Source: Protula sp. h YS-2021 (lineage: Eukaryota; Annelida; Polychaeta; Sabellida; Serpulidae). From it: 64,000 nucleotides of DNA. The notes under the pieces are model-generated. The model saw nothing but the letters and a program-made list of their open reading frames with translations. It ran no database searches and was not told the DNA's origin. The first letter of the stretch is position 1. Every line of letters starts with the position of its first letter. The position numbers were made by a program, and so were the translations under genes. This document shows, piece by piece, positions 23,343-33,411 of the stretch. The DNA lies in assembly GCA_949752745.1 (NCBI GenBank), contig OX457031.1:38785502-38849501 (forward strand), given 5' to 3'.

Positions 23343-23783
23343 TTGTTTTTTGACAAACCATTTTCAAAATGCTTCTACTCCCACAGTTTAGATTAGATTA
23401 CCATAAATATTTTAGCGAATGTTAATGGGTAGTTCTGTCTTTAAATGTTTTTGCGATCCGCCAAAAATGCCCTAAATGGAGGGCATTTATAATTTTTTGG
23501 TAGCCAGTTTTTAAAATGCTTCTACTCCCACAATTTGGATCGAACTTCTTTCAGATATAGTACGAATAGTTACTGGATAGGCCTCTCTTGAAATTTCTTT
23601 GCAACCCGCCAAAAATGGTCAAATAGAGGACATTTTAAAATGTTTTGACAGCAAACTTTCTTCCACGATTCTGATCGGATTGCCGTCAAATTGTGCATAA
23701 ATGTTCCCCAGGCTGTCCTTTCATGAGCATCACTTTTTCTGGCTATTCACCAAAATTGGCTACATGGGGGGCATTTATAATTA

Positions 23784-24632
23784 CAGACGAAACCGGTTAA
23801 TCGCATAGCCAATTTGCCAAGCCCTATTATGCGTTTATCCGATATATGCGTTTATCCGGAGTACTCTTGCCGTGCCTTTTTTTTCATTTGCGGTAGTTAT
23901 TAGACGTGCACCCCCACCCCTCCTCATCCCCGCATTTGAGAAACTCTGTTATCCAGTTCTTTTATTACTAGTATTTTGTCCGAGAGACTTAGGTCTTTTC
24001 GTTTTGATTTACTTTCTGACATTTTGACGAATTAACCATAACCGACACAGTTTCGAACTATAAATGGTAGAATTTCTTCTTGGTTGAGTACTTAAATGAT
24101 GACCGCTCACGGTTATCCGAGGCAAAGTGGGGATTAAGGGTTTCAGGCCATTATTTAGTGAGGGCTCGAGCAGGGTGGGGATTAGGAGTTGCAGGCCATT
24201 ATCTAGCGTCAGCTAAGGCAATGCGGGGATTAAGGATAAAGGTCATTATCTAGTGAGAGCTGAGAGAGTGCGGTGATTAAGAGTTCGAGACTTACTGTTA
24301 ACAACCGCGAATGGAGTTGGTACATGTACACAATGGGTCAAGCAAACAGAAAACAATGCATCAGATAAATAAAAGAGGGGCAGCTCACTCCTTTAGTTTG
24401 CTCAAAGTGTGGCAATGTTTCGATATTTAACGAGAATTATGCAATTAACCGGTGTGCTTCCCATTTTAACGTGGAAAAGCTATGCGTTTATCCAGTTTAT
24501 GCGATTAAGCGGTATGCAATTATCCGGTTAAATTTCCAAAAGATAGCATTGGAAATGGTTTGGGATTTGCGAATAATATGCGGTTAACCGATTTATGCGT
24601 TTATCCGGTATGCGATTAAGTGATTTCATCTG
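23784..24632 (-). mobile_element. Tigger-type MITE, copy 1 (849 bp)
   Basis: TA flanks both ends (23782-23783, 24633-24634). The termini are CAGACGAAACCGGTTAATCG and, reversed, CAGATGAAATCACTTAATCG. The ends are filled with 'atgcgtttatccgg'-like repeats. It is an inverted, near-full-length relative of the copy at 44384-45236, and it interrupts a family B unit. Inside is a 32-codon transposase stub. Confidence 0.8.
23924..24022 (-). pseudogene. Transposase start remnant in MITE copy 1
   Basis: 32 codons, MSESKSKRKDLSLSDKILVI then KELDNRVSQMRG and a TGA stop. It is the first helix region of a pipsqueak-type HTH as at the N-terminus of Tigger transposases. The rest of the protein has been deleted. 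The stop is at the same codon as in the copy at 44997. Confidence 0.65.
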
Positions 24633-24990
24633 TAGTTGGTTTGCCAGTTTTCAAAGTACTTCTTCATTCACAATTTTGATCGAAATGCATTCCAATTCTA
24701 CCTAAATATTTACTAATTTGTCTTCTCTTGAAAAGCTACCTTTTTGGACATCCACGAAAATTGTCTCAATGGGGAAGGGGTATTTAGTGAATAATGAGAA
24801 GCCAATTTTCAAAATGCTTCTTCTACAATTTTGACCCGATTACTTTAAAAGTGTCTACGAATTTTGAATAAGCGGTTTTTAAAATATGATTACCACTTTT
24901 TGGCGATCATACAAGCCTTTTGATATTGATTCAATAGATCTCGCGTGGTCACAGTGCCTCTGGAGATTCTTGTGTTGTTTTTGTCGATGG

Positions 24991-25811
24991 TCAGTTAGTC
25001 GGTAATCAGTTGACCTGTGGTTACTTGACCTGTCCCCCATGTTCAATTGACCTCTGCTTCACCTAAGACCTTGAAAGTGTGTGGTGGTGAAATAAATAAC
25101 ACCATATTATTTAAATAAGAATTCTGAAGCAAAAAAGAAACCAAATATTTTTTTGTGGTAGGCTATTCCGGAACAGACTATCGAGAATGCAAATGTCGCA
25201 GAAATCAATAATGTTTCATTTTTCTTATACCAAAGGGCGAAAATAATTTGAACAATGTAAATTCTTATCTTTTGGCGAAAGGAAAATAAAAATATTGAAA
25301 AAAACATGATTATCTTTATCTGTTCATTAAAATGTGGGTAGTTCAGTCTTAGATAACTTATTGAAATTTAAACTTTTAAAAATTTATGTATATTTTCAAT
25401 TATATTTATATTTTTCTATTATAACGCAAGAACATAAGTTTTTTATATAGCCTGTAACATAAAATGATGATATAATGAAAATAGTTCGATTTCTGTGCCA
25501 TCCGATTTGTCGTTAATCTATTCCAGAACAGCCTTCCAGAAAATAGGTTGTTTCTTTTTTGCCAAATGTAAACAATTATCATATCATTGTTGTGGTAAAA
25601 TAAAGTTATTTCTTCCAAACTTTGGAAAAGAAAACCTCCAAATGAAGAGCATTTGACTTCAGTTTCGTTTCGTTTCGCAAATTACAGTAAGTCCACAAAA
25701 ATAACCGATTAAGCAATCTGATAAACGTAGTTGTTTGTAATTTAGGTGACTGAAAAGTAAAAATAAATAAATCAATAAATGCAAGATTAAAAACTTTACT
25801 TGCTTTAATTA
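24991..25811. other. AT-rich upstream region of the GPCR
   Basis: Non-repetitive and AT-rich. An acceptor-like 'gtttgtaatttag' ends at 25745. No coding sequence. This may hold the promoter or a 5' UTR exon of the receptor gene. Confidence 0.4.
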
Positions 25812-27422
25812 ATGCAAGCTTTCACATTCCCTTGCACAGAAGGAGTTCTTTCACTTTCAGGAACAAAGGACTTGAACGAAGATTGTAACATGGGGCCAAT
25901 TTCTGATGAACCATTAACAATCTTTGACGAGAGTTTGACCGTGGCAGCAGATGAACACTGCCTTATAGCTGACGATTTGACTACCTTGAATCCTAATAGG
26001 TGGGACTATTCTCAGTCGTCAGGGGATGTGAACGTCGCCACTTCTGCAGACGTACTGACGACAGAATCATTTTTCATGTCCATGGATGATGTGGCGTGCT
26101 ACTCCCAAGATCTTCACAAGGACGCGCATACAGTTTACATGTATATGACGTTTGCTGTTATTTTTTGTGGTATTATTGGCAATTCAATCAACATAGCTGT
26201 TTTTGCTTCAAAGGAGTTAGCCAAAAATAGCTCAGATGTGTACCTGTTAGTCTTAGCGATCACTGACACTGTCTACCTGTTTGTGGTCCTCGTCTCACGT
26301 GGTTTCGGAAACATACGCTGTTTCTACTTTCGTGGGGAGACATTTGATATCTACAACCGAAGCGCAATGGCTTGTAAGTGCCTGCAGTTTCTGCATGACT
26401 CCCTGTCGAATTTCTCCACGTGCATCGTACTGAGCTTCACGTGCGAGCGCCTCGTGGCCTGCTATAAGCCGTTGAATTTCAAGATCTTGTGTACTTCTCG
26501 CCGGGCCTCTCTGGTGTGCGCTGCAACTTTCGCTCTCGTTTTCATCACTTCAGCACCGCATCATTTCTTGTACATCGGTCGACCGTTTGACTATGATGTA
26601 TGCACGGTGCTGCCTGAATATGAGCAGCGATTTTCAATCATCTATTTAGTTGAGGTTTTAATATTCAAAATTATCCCTATCATTACTATAGCAGTGTGCA
26701 ATGCTTTCATTATTGCGAAGTGTGCTCGCAAATCCGATGGACTGTCAAATGCCTCTTGTAGACCCACAAGGGGCCCTTCATTGGAGACGAATACGAGCAA
26801 TCTCGACACAAACAGTGGGAATCGAAGTCGGACCGCGACATTCGTCCACAACCTAGGGGGTCGATTCAGAAACTATCCCACAGTATTCAGGCGTCGTGGC
26901 ACCGACGCTTTGATGGAGAAACGCACGAAACAAGTGACCCTTGTCTTAATATGCGTCTCGTTTTGCTACATTTTCTCTTTTCTCCCGGTACTCATTCACT
27001 TCCTGGTGTGGAAACTTGAGCGTGCTGACGTCATCAACGTATCCGCAAGCACCTTAGACATCAGCCTCAACTGTAGCCGAATTTTGTATTTGACGGGATT
27101 TTCGTTAAATTTGTTTCTGTATACTCTCGCCGGTCCTACATTCAGGGCGAAGCTGAAAGCTGGGTTCTGTTGCGGTCAACCTGCCGTCCCTATCACTGAA
27201 GCTGTTATGTCACCCTTATTGAGGAAAGACGCCGCCCAACCACAAGTGATTATTGATAAGAGCCCTGATTCGATGGAGCTTCAACCTTTGACGACAAAAT
27301 TGGGTACAAATGTTGCGAATGTGTCATCGCTGGCATGTGACATAAACATGTCCCAGTTGCATGCTTCTTCAGAATCATCGTTTCTGAATATATCCAGCAG
27401 CGGTGTTCCAAATGAACATTAA
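25812..27422 (+). CDS. Class A (rhodopsin-family) GPCR, peptide-receptor-like, orphan
   Basis: 536 residues, intronless coding exon, plasma membrane. There are seven hydrophobic segments at about 107-133, 142-162, 187-211, 232-252, 275-302, 373-399 and 418-441. The TM1 motif GNSINIAVF and TM2 LAITD follow class A positions. A TM3 Cys (188 or 190) and ECL2 Cys 264 can form the usual disulphide. The TM3 end is TCERL instead of (D/E)RY, and TM7 has SLNLFLY instead of NPxxY. A ~70-residue third loop and a ~80-residue tail with a Cys pair (453-454, possible palmitoylation) follow. The family looks like the invertebrate FMRFamide/TRH-receptor-like orphans, but I cannot name the ligand. An in-frame stop lies two codons upstream. 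Met27 (25890) has a better start context (aacATGg) and an acceptor-like 'ttctttcactttcag' ends at 25860, so the true start may be Met27. The gene lies wholly within the PSME3 last intron. Confidence 0.93.
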   Translation: MQAFTFPCTEGVLSLSGTKDLNEDCNMGPISDEPLTIFDESLTVAADEHCLIADDLTTLNPNRWDYSQSSGDVNVATSADVLTTESFFMSMDDVACYSQDLHKDAHTVYMYMTFAVIFCGIIGNSINIAVFASKELAKNSSDVYLLVLAITDTVYLFVVLVSRGFGNIRCFYFRGETFDIYNRSAMACKCLQFLHDSLSNFSTCIVLSFTCERLVACYKPLNFKILCTSRRASLVCAATFALVFITSAPHHFLYIGRPFDYDVCTVLPEYEQRFSIIYLVEVLIFKIIPIITIAVCNAFIIAKCARKSDGLSNASCRPTRGPSLETNTSNLDTNSGNRSRTATFVHNLGGRFRNYPTVFRRRGTDALMEKRTKQVTLVLICVSFCYIFSFLPVLIHFLVWKLERADVINVSASTLDISLNCSRILYLTGFSLNLFLYTLAGPTFRAKLKAGFCCGQPAVPITEAVMSPLLRKDAAQPQVIIDKSPDSMELQPLTTKLGTNVANVSSLACDINMSQLHASSESSFLNISSSGVPNEH

Positions 27423-27429
27423 AACAGAT

Positions 27430-27881
27430 TCAAATTTAAGTGCTGTTTTAATTACGGTTATGTTCCCAACGAGAATTTATGTCTCTGGGGAAGAATTTGG
27501 TAACTCAGAATTTATGTCTCTGAGAAGTGGTATTTGAACTATTGAGGTATTATGCACATGTGTTTGTACGACTATGCGTATTGAGTGTGTGTGTCTTTTG
27601 TATACACTTGATTTTGTTAACACGTTACTCTTAACCGAAACGTCATATCTGCTGCGAATTTGATGGGATTATGCCTTGGGGTGGTCCGCCGTTTGTCATT
27701 CGTCAGTTCATAATGTACGTGGTGTATATAGCGCAACGTAAGACGTCATATGTTGTCATTACGTGTTTTGGACACTAGGCTTTCTTTGATAAAAGGATAA
27801 CTCTTGAACGAGAGGGGATCAGCTTAAAATTTGATTGGATTATACATTGGGCAGTTCCGGCAGCTGCTATTGTTTGTGACG

Positions 27882-27882
<1 letters not shown>
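27430..27882 (+). repeat. Family E fragment left of LINE-1
   Basis: Blocks such as 'gcgcaacgtaagacgtcata' and 'cgttttttggacac'-like text match 47500-48500. The family is broken by the LINE at 27883 and resumes near 31371. Confidence 0.65.
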
Positions 27883-27921
<39 letters not shown>

Positions 27922-28308
27922 GAGTCTTTTATATTGCGCCCATTAAGAACTAGCAACTAAGCGCACAATAAGGTTAAAACTACATAAAGAAAGAAAAAAA
28001 CGGCATGAAAAGAGTAATTCTATAATACTAATACTGACTAAGAGCAAATCTAAAATAGATTAAATATATAATACTAACAAAGATGAACAAAGATACAATG
28101 TAATACTGCCAATACTAAAGGTGCAAATTTGAAATAACTTTAAATATATAATACTGACAGAGTTGAACCCAGACACAATGTAATACTGACAATACTAAAG
28201 ATGCAACTTGAAATACGTTTAAATACATAACACTGACAAAGATGAACACAGACCCAATATAATACTGACATACAGCATAAAGTAAATGTTGTATTAATTA
28301 CCACCATA

Positions 28309-30375
28309 TCACAGAATAAAAAGATGCGTTTTGAGGGTACGCTTAAACTCTCTCAAGGTCGAGCAACTCCTAATATGCACTGGCAACTTATCCCACAGTT
28401 TGGGGGCGATGGCGGAAAATGCTCTATCACCGTATCTGTTACGTGTTCTCTGACATTTCAGTAGGAGCTGGTCTGTAGAACGCAGGTTGTGGGCTGGTTG
28501 ATACCACATCAGCAAATCCCATATATAATCAGGTGCCATGCCATGTCGCGATTTAAAAACAAGTGTTAGCACTTTGAAATCAGCCCTTTCCTTGATGGGT
28601 AACCAATGCAAATTTTGGAGGATGTTCGTGATACTCACACTTGAGTCACGTCTCTGATTCACTACAACACGGGCAGCGTCATTCATTACCATTTGTAATT
28701 CATGCAGCAGGTATTTAGGAAGCGCTACTAACAGGCCGTTGCAATAATCAAGCCTAGATATTACTTACGCGTGGATTATCAGCTTTGCGGTCTCAATGGT
28801 GAGTGATCGTCTTACCCTGCGTATCCAAGACAAGTAATAAAAACAACTCTTGCGAATGTCATTTACGTGAGCGTCCATACTCAAAGTGGAGTCCATTAAT
28901 ACGCCTAAGCTTTTTACCACATCCGATCTTTTAATAGTTTCGTTTTCCAGATAAAGAGCGTCGGCCACAATTTTGTTTTGGTTACGGGTGCTTGACAAAA
29001 CTTAAAACTCAGTTTTTTCATGATTCAATTTTAGCTTATTTCGAAACATCCATTTTTTTAATAGATGTTATGGATGTCTCTAAAAGTTGCCTAGTGCTGA
29101 GTTGGTGTTCGCGTATGAGTGATGAAATTTTCAGTAGTTGTGTGTCATCCGCGTAGCAATGAAATATAAGCAATAAAAATCTGATTAGTTGGCCAAGAGG
29201 CATCGTATAGTTACTATACAGTCTAGGGCCAAGTTTGCTTCCCTGTGGAACCGAACAGTCAAGACTCACTGGCTCGAAATATTCCGAGGCGACTTTGACT
29301 TCCATACTACGACCAGACAGATCAGATTTAAACCATTTCAAGGCGACACCCTGAATCTTTAGGGTATGTTCTAGTCTGTGAAGTAAAATCTGATGGTCCA
29401 CAGTGTCAGATGCCGCTGAAAGGTCTAGTAAGGACAGAAGTACAATCTCATTGCTATCCAAGGCCATATAGATACTATTGAACACAGAAATAAGAGCAGT
29501 TTCGGTGCTGTGTCTTGTTCGATACGCCGATTGGAATTTTTCGCGTAAGGAATTTGTGTCTAAGTGTTTCGTTATTTGAAGCCCTACTGCATCCTCAATC
29601 ACCTTGCTAATGTAGGGTAAATTCGAGACGGGTCTGTAGTTTTTGAGCACCGGTCCGATGACGGTTTCTTAAGCAGAGGCTTCACAATTGCCTTCTTATA
29701 AATAGGTGGCACGTATCCAGACTGCAGAGACAAATCGACTATTCTCGTAACAGCTGGTGTGAGATCATCTACACAACGCTTAATTAGTTGTGTAGGCAAT
29801 GGATCGAGTTCGCAGTATTTATCTCCGGGTTTTAATAAAAGCGCTTTTACCTCATCTGTCGTAAGCTCGTTGTAGTTTTGCATTGGCGGAGCAGCTAGGG
29901 CTGAATCGAATTCGAAGGCACCGGCTATGCCCACAGTAAAGGACGCTCGTATGTTGAGTTGTTGAGCGAGTGCAGACGGGGATTTGTGCTCGGGCAGCGG
30001 GTTGACCTGTTTTCTTTTCATGACCTGATTAATACAGCAGTAAAGTTCACGAGAGTTGCCTGTTTTCTCCACTATAAGATTTTGGTAATATTTGGATTTT
30101 TCAGCCCTGGATATGTTCTTCCATTCATTTCTGCTGCGACAGTACCACCGGTAGTCACTCATGTTACCGGTTTTACGATACCGACGTTCTTTCGCCCGAG
30201 CTATGCGTTTTGCCTGTAGCACAGCTTCATTGTACCATGGTTTCCGTTTCTCTATCCTAGCGAGACGTTTTACAATCGGTGCATGCTTATCTAAAAGTTG
30301 TTTAAGATCGTCGTTATATGACAACGACAACTCATCCAAGGTCATGTTTTGGTAATTCGTCACTATATTAGTCAA
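28309..30375 (-). pseudogene. LINE-1 linker, reverse transcriptase and C-terminal domain
   Basis: Read from 30375 down: the pre-RT linker (KPWYNEAVLQAKRIARAKER), then RT with LKNYRPVSNLP, motif A LLDLSAASDTVDH, motif B SVPQGSKLGPRLYS and motif C YADDTQL. Then NKLKLNHEKTEF, and the C-terminal block LHWLPIKERADFKVLTLVFK with GDRAFSAIAPKLWDKLP. Breaks I can see: a frameshift at about 29655-29670; a frameshift in an A-run at about 29045-29055; a TAA stop near 29000; and a TAA stop near 28763 in an otherwise continuous frame. The catalytic aspartates are still present. Confidence 0.88.
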
Positions 30376-30526
30376 AGATAGGTCATGCCTAAATGAGTCT
30401 ATATCAATGGTATCTAGTTTGCGGTATGATATCTCCCTTCTCTGAGGGTCCGAAATGGGTATTGATACCTCGCAACTAATCAGGAAATGATCTGAAATAA
30501 GTGCACTTATTTTAATGTTGTTTATG

Positions 30527-31130
30527 TTAAGCTCGTCCCGATTCCGGGTGATGTATTTGTATTACCATTGTATTACCTTTAACATGCGTGGGTTTATCTA
30601 CGTGCTGTTGTAATCCGAACGCACTTAACAGATCGCTAAACTTTTGCGTATAGCTGTTTCTGTTATTGTCCCAGTGAATGTTAAAATCCCCAGTAAAAAT
30701 AATTGGTGAACCCACTAGCGTGATATCCTCCATAAAAAGCAGTAAACTCCTCTAAGAACAAAGATAGAGATGTCGATGGCGGACGATAAACGACAACCAA
30801 GCGCAGGTAGTGTGGAGGCGTAGATAGGGATATCATTGCATGTTCGAAGGTAGACTGTTGATTAGTGCTAGTTAATACGGGCTTATACTGCTCATTGCAA
30901 AGAACAGCAACCCCACCCCCTGGTCGATCAGTACGGTCGACCCGGAGTATTGTGTATCCCGCAGGGCATAGTTCGTGTGATTTATTTATATATCGCCCTC
31001 TTTTAGCCAGGTCTCTGTGATGGCTAGAATTTGTAGGGACTTATCATCGTAAAAAAACTGCTTTATAATGTCTATATTTTAGCGAAGCGATCTCGCATTG
31101 ACTGTTGCGATTGGGGTATTCCTTAAACTA
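30527..31130 (-). pseudogene. LINE-1 APE-type endonuclease
   Basis: Read from 31130 down: NARSLR, then a stop, ILAITETWLKEGD, RPGGGVAVLCNEQ, VVVYRPP and, after a frameshift at about 30735, IIFTGDFNIHWDNNRNSYTQ and HVDKPTHVKGN. These are the standard endonuclease signatures of CR1/L2-type LINEs. Disabled. Confidence 0.8.
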
Positions 31131-31370
31131 TGACATTTTCCCGCTGTCAATTGTACTAGATTTTGCGTATTCACGGCTGATTTGTGTGGAAATCCCATAA
31201 GTCGTGGCCTAGATATAACCTCGATATGATTTACTACAATGTTATTGTTTTTTGCCCTTCTGGCGGGTGTGGGTGCGGTTGGTTATACGGGTTGTAATTG
31301 GCTGACCTATATTATGAGGTATGGTACCGGTGTGTCCATATACCCTATACTCCAATGGCCGGCTACTTGG

Positions 31371-32240
31371 ACAACGCATGGCATAATATGATGTCAAAAC
31401 GTGAAAAATGCGTCATCACTACAGAATAAAACGTCGGATCAGCTCCAGAATTGGTAGGATCATGCTTTGGATGGGTCCGACGGCTCGTATTGTATTTGGC
31501 GAGTATAATATAACGTGTTGAGGACACTTGACTTTGTTAATACGACCAATCGGATCATTTGTAGTTGACGCATATTGGACAATGCTTGACTCTTGTAATT
31601 CAACTGAAACTCGTATCGCCCCTCTACTTCCCCGCCCCCCTCCTCCCTGTTCCCCCGGATAATACTCTAGGTGGGATAGCTTGGACTAATCTGTGAAAAA
31701 TTTTAGGTGGTACGTATATTAGTTACATCATAGAGCGCCATAACGTCTTTAGGTAAAGTGTGGTACGCTTGATTTGACACTCCACAATCTTGTCTACTGC
31801 GTTATTATAAGGGATTCCTTTGCAGTGCTTGCGGTCAATATCCGGCCCGAATCCCCTGAAATGAAACGACTGATCTCGGGATTTTATGGTCGTCTGTACA
31901 TGCCTCTGCAGCACCAGCTTTTGATTGCACTCGTTTTCAGTTGTACAGAGTTGTTTTCATTTGGATGCCAAGCTGCTTTTTATATAGGAGCGGTTAGTTC
32001 CTGGAAGTATTTTTCACTTTATAAGTGGGTCATCTGTGGTTTTGTGTTGTGCAGCTCACCAATTTCGCATCAAAATTTCTCTCACCTCCACCCTCTCCCT
32101 CTCCCGCTCCCCCTAGGCCCACTGAGGTGAACCATCTGTTGTACAGCTATGAAGAATCCCTTCCTAATGCTTTTTGGCGAGATGACAATGAGAATTTGCG
32201 GAGACAAGGTATGTAGGAGGGATGTAACTACACTTACTAC
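31371..32240 (+). repeat. Family E, right of LINE-1
   Basis: It resumes with 'ttggacaacgcatggcataa', then 'aaacgtcggatcagctcc', and the module with 'atgaagaatcccttcctaat'. It ends 'acaaggtatgtagg'. Confidence 0.65.
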
Positions 32241-32303
32241 AGAGACTCATATCGTGATAGGAGCAAAAGAGTTCTACGTTCAGTACAGACGTACAGTAAA
32301 ACT

Positions 32304-33411
32304 TTTTAGCTCTAGCTTCTAACAGAAGCAGGAGCTATAGCAGTCGTTGAAAGTATGTGCGTATGTGCGCTTTTAAGTTGAAAAAATCTCCTAGGTTTTT
32401 AGCCTGCTCGTCTTAAAGTTTTGGATGGAGGTAGCAGACGTAAGTACCTACCTGACCATTACTTTTTTGGCAATTCACCAAAATATTGGCGGAAATTTTG
32501 GACAAAAAGCACGTCTCCAGGAAAATAGTCTTACTGTCTTGAAATTTTCAGTGAGAATAGTAAGCGTTACTGGCTGTTACTTTTTTGGTGATTGACAAAA
32601 AATTAATCGAAAATTTTGGCGAAAAAGCAAAAACGTTTTCTAGTAAAATCTTAACTAACTGCTGGAAAATAGTCTTAATGCTTGAAATTTTAGGTGAAAG
32701 TAGCAGGCATAATTACCTACCTGGCTTTTTAATTTTTTGTTGATTGGCCAAATAATTGGCGAAAATGTTGGCAAAAAAAAAATCAGTAAAACTTAACGAA
32801 CTCTACGGAAATAGCCTCAGTGCATTATAATTTTAAGTAACAGTTGCAGCCATTACTACCTAATTGGCTACTGCTCTTTTGCTACTCGCTAAATATCGGC
32901 CGAAATATTGACCAAAACCCATTTTTCTTCAGAACGTATCTGCTAGGTTTTCGCAGAGACATTCTAATATTTTAGTGGAAGGAAGGTTGCTTAGGTGTCC
33001 ACCTTGTTACTGCTTGTTTTTGGCGATTAGCAAAAATTAGAGGAAATTTGTTGTCTGTAAAATCTTATTTAACTCCGGGAAAATATTCTTGCTGTTTTAG
33101 CGAATTTTAGGCGAAGGTAGCAGGCATTATTTCTTACCTGGCTGTCACTTTTTTGCGATTGGCCAAAAATTGGCGAAATTTTAGCGAAAACCAAAAAATT
33201 TTCAGTGAAATCTTAACTAACTGCTGGAAATAGTCTTGAAAATTTAACTTAAGTTTGCAGGCATTACTACCTACCTAGCTATTACTCTCTTTCTGGTGAT
33301 TATATAAAAAAGATGGTGCAAATTTTATCGAAAAGCGAAAAAAATTCTTAACCAACCTTTGGAAAATAGTCTTACTGTCTTGAAATTTTGAGGAAAGGTA
33401 GCAGGCATTAT
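32304..33411 (+). mobile_element. Family A element without a recognisable 3' end
   Basis: A T-run precedes AGCTCTAGCTTCT, which folds with AGAAGCAGGAGCTATAG. 'gtatgtgcgtatgtgcgc' follows, then about seven ~150-bp core units ('acctacctggctattac', 'gattggccaaaaattggcg', 'aatcttaactaactgctgg'). It ends directly at the family E head at 33412, with no tail hairpin. Confidence 0.65.

Larger units (their letters stand above)
23343..24990. repeat. Family B array, split by a MITE
   Basis: Units at 23343-23783 and 24633-24900 belong to family B and are interrupted by the element at 23784. The right end has a diverged tail, 'gtggtcacagtgcctctgga', like the tail at 60204-60232. Confidence 0.7.
27883..31370 (-). 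mobile_element. LINE-1: CR1/L2-like non-LTR retrotransposon, degenerate
   Basis: About 3.5 kb on the minus strand. Its 3' end is at low coordinates: an (AAT)n tail (27883-27920) after a UTR ending 'gcgcaatataaaagactct'. It carries an APE-type endonuclease, a reverse transcriptase and the C-terminal LHWLPI...GDRAFS...LW domain. The reading frame is broken by at least three frameshifts and several stops. It interrupts family E. The 5' boundary (about 31370) is set from where family E resumes and is approximate. Confidence 0.85.

Noticed and set aside
28309..30375. Active LINE coding region
   Set aside because: Catalytic motifs remain but at least two frameshifts and two in-frame stops interrupt the frame.
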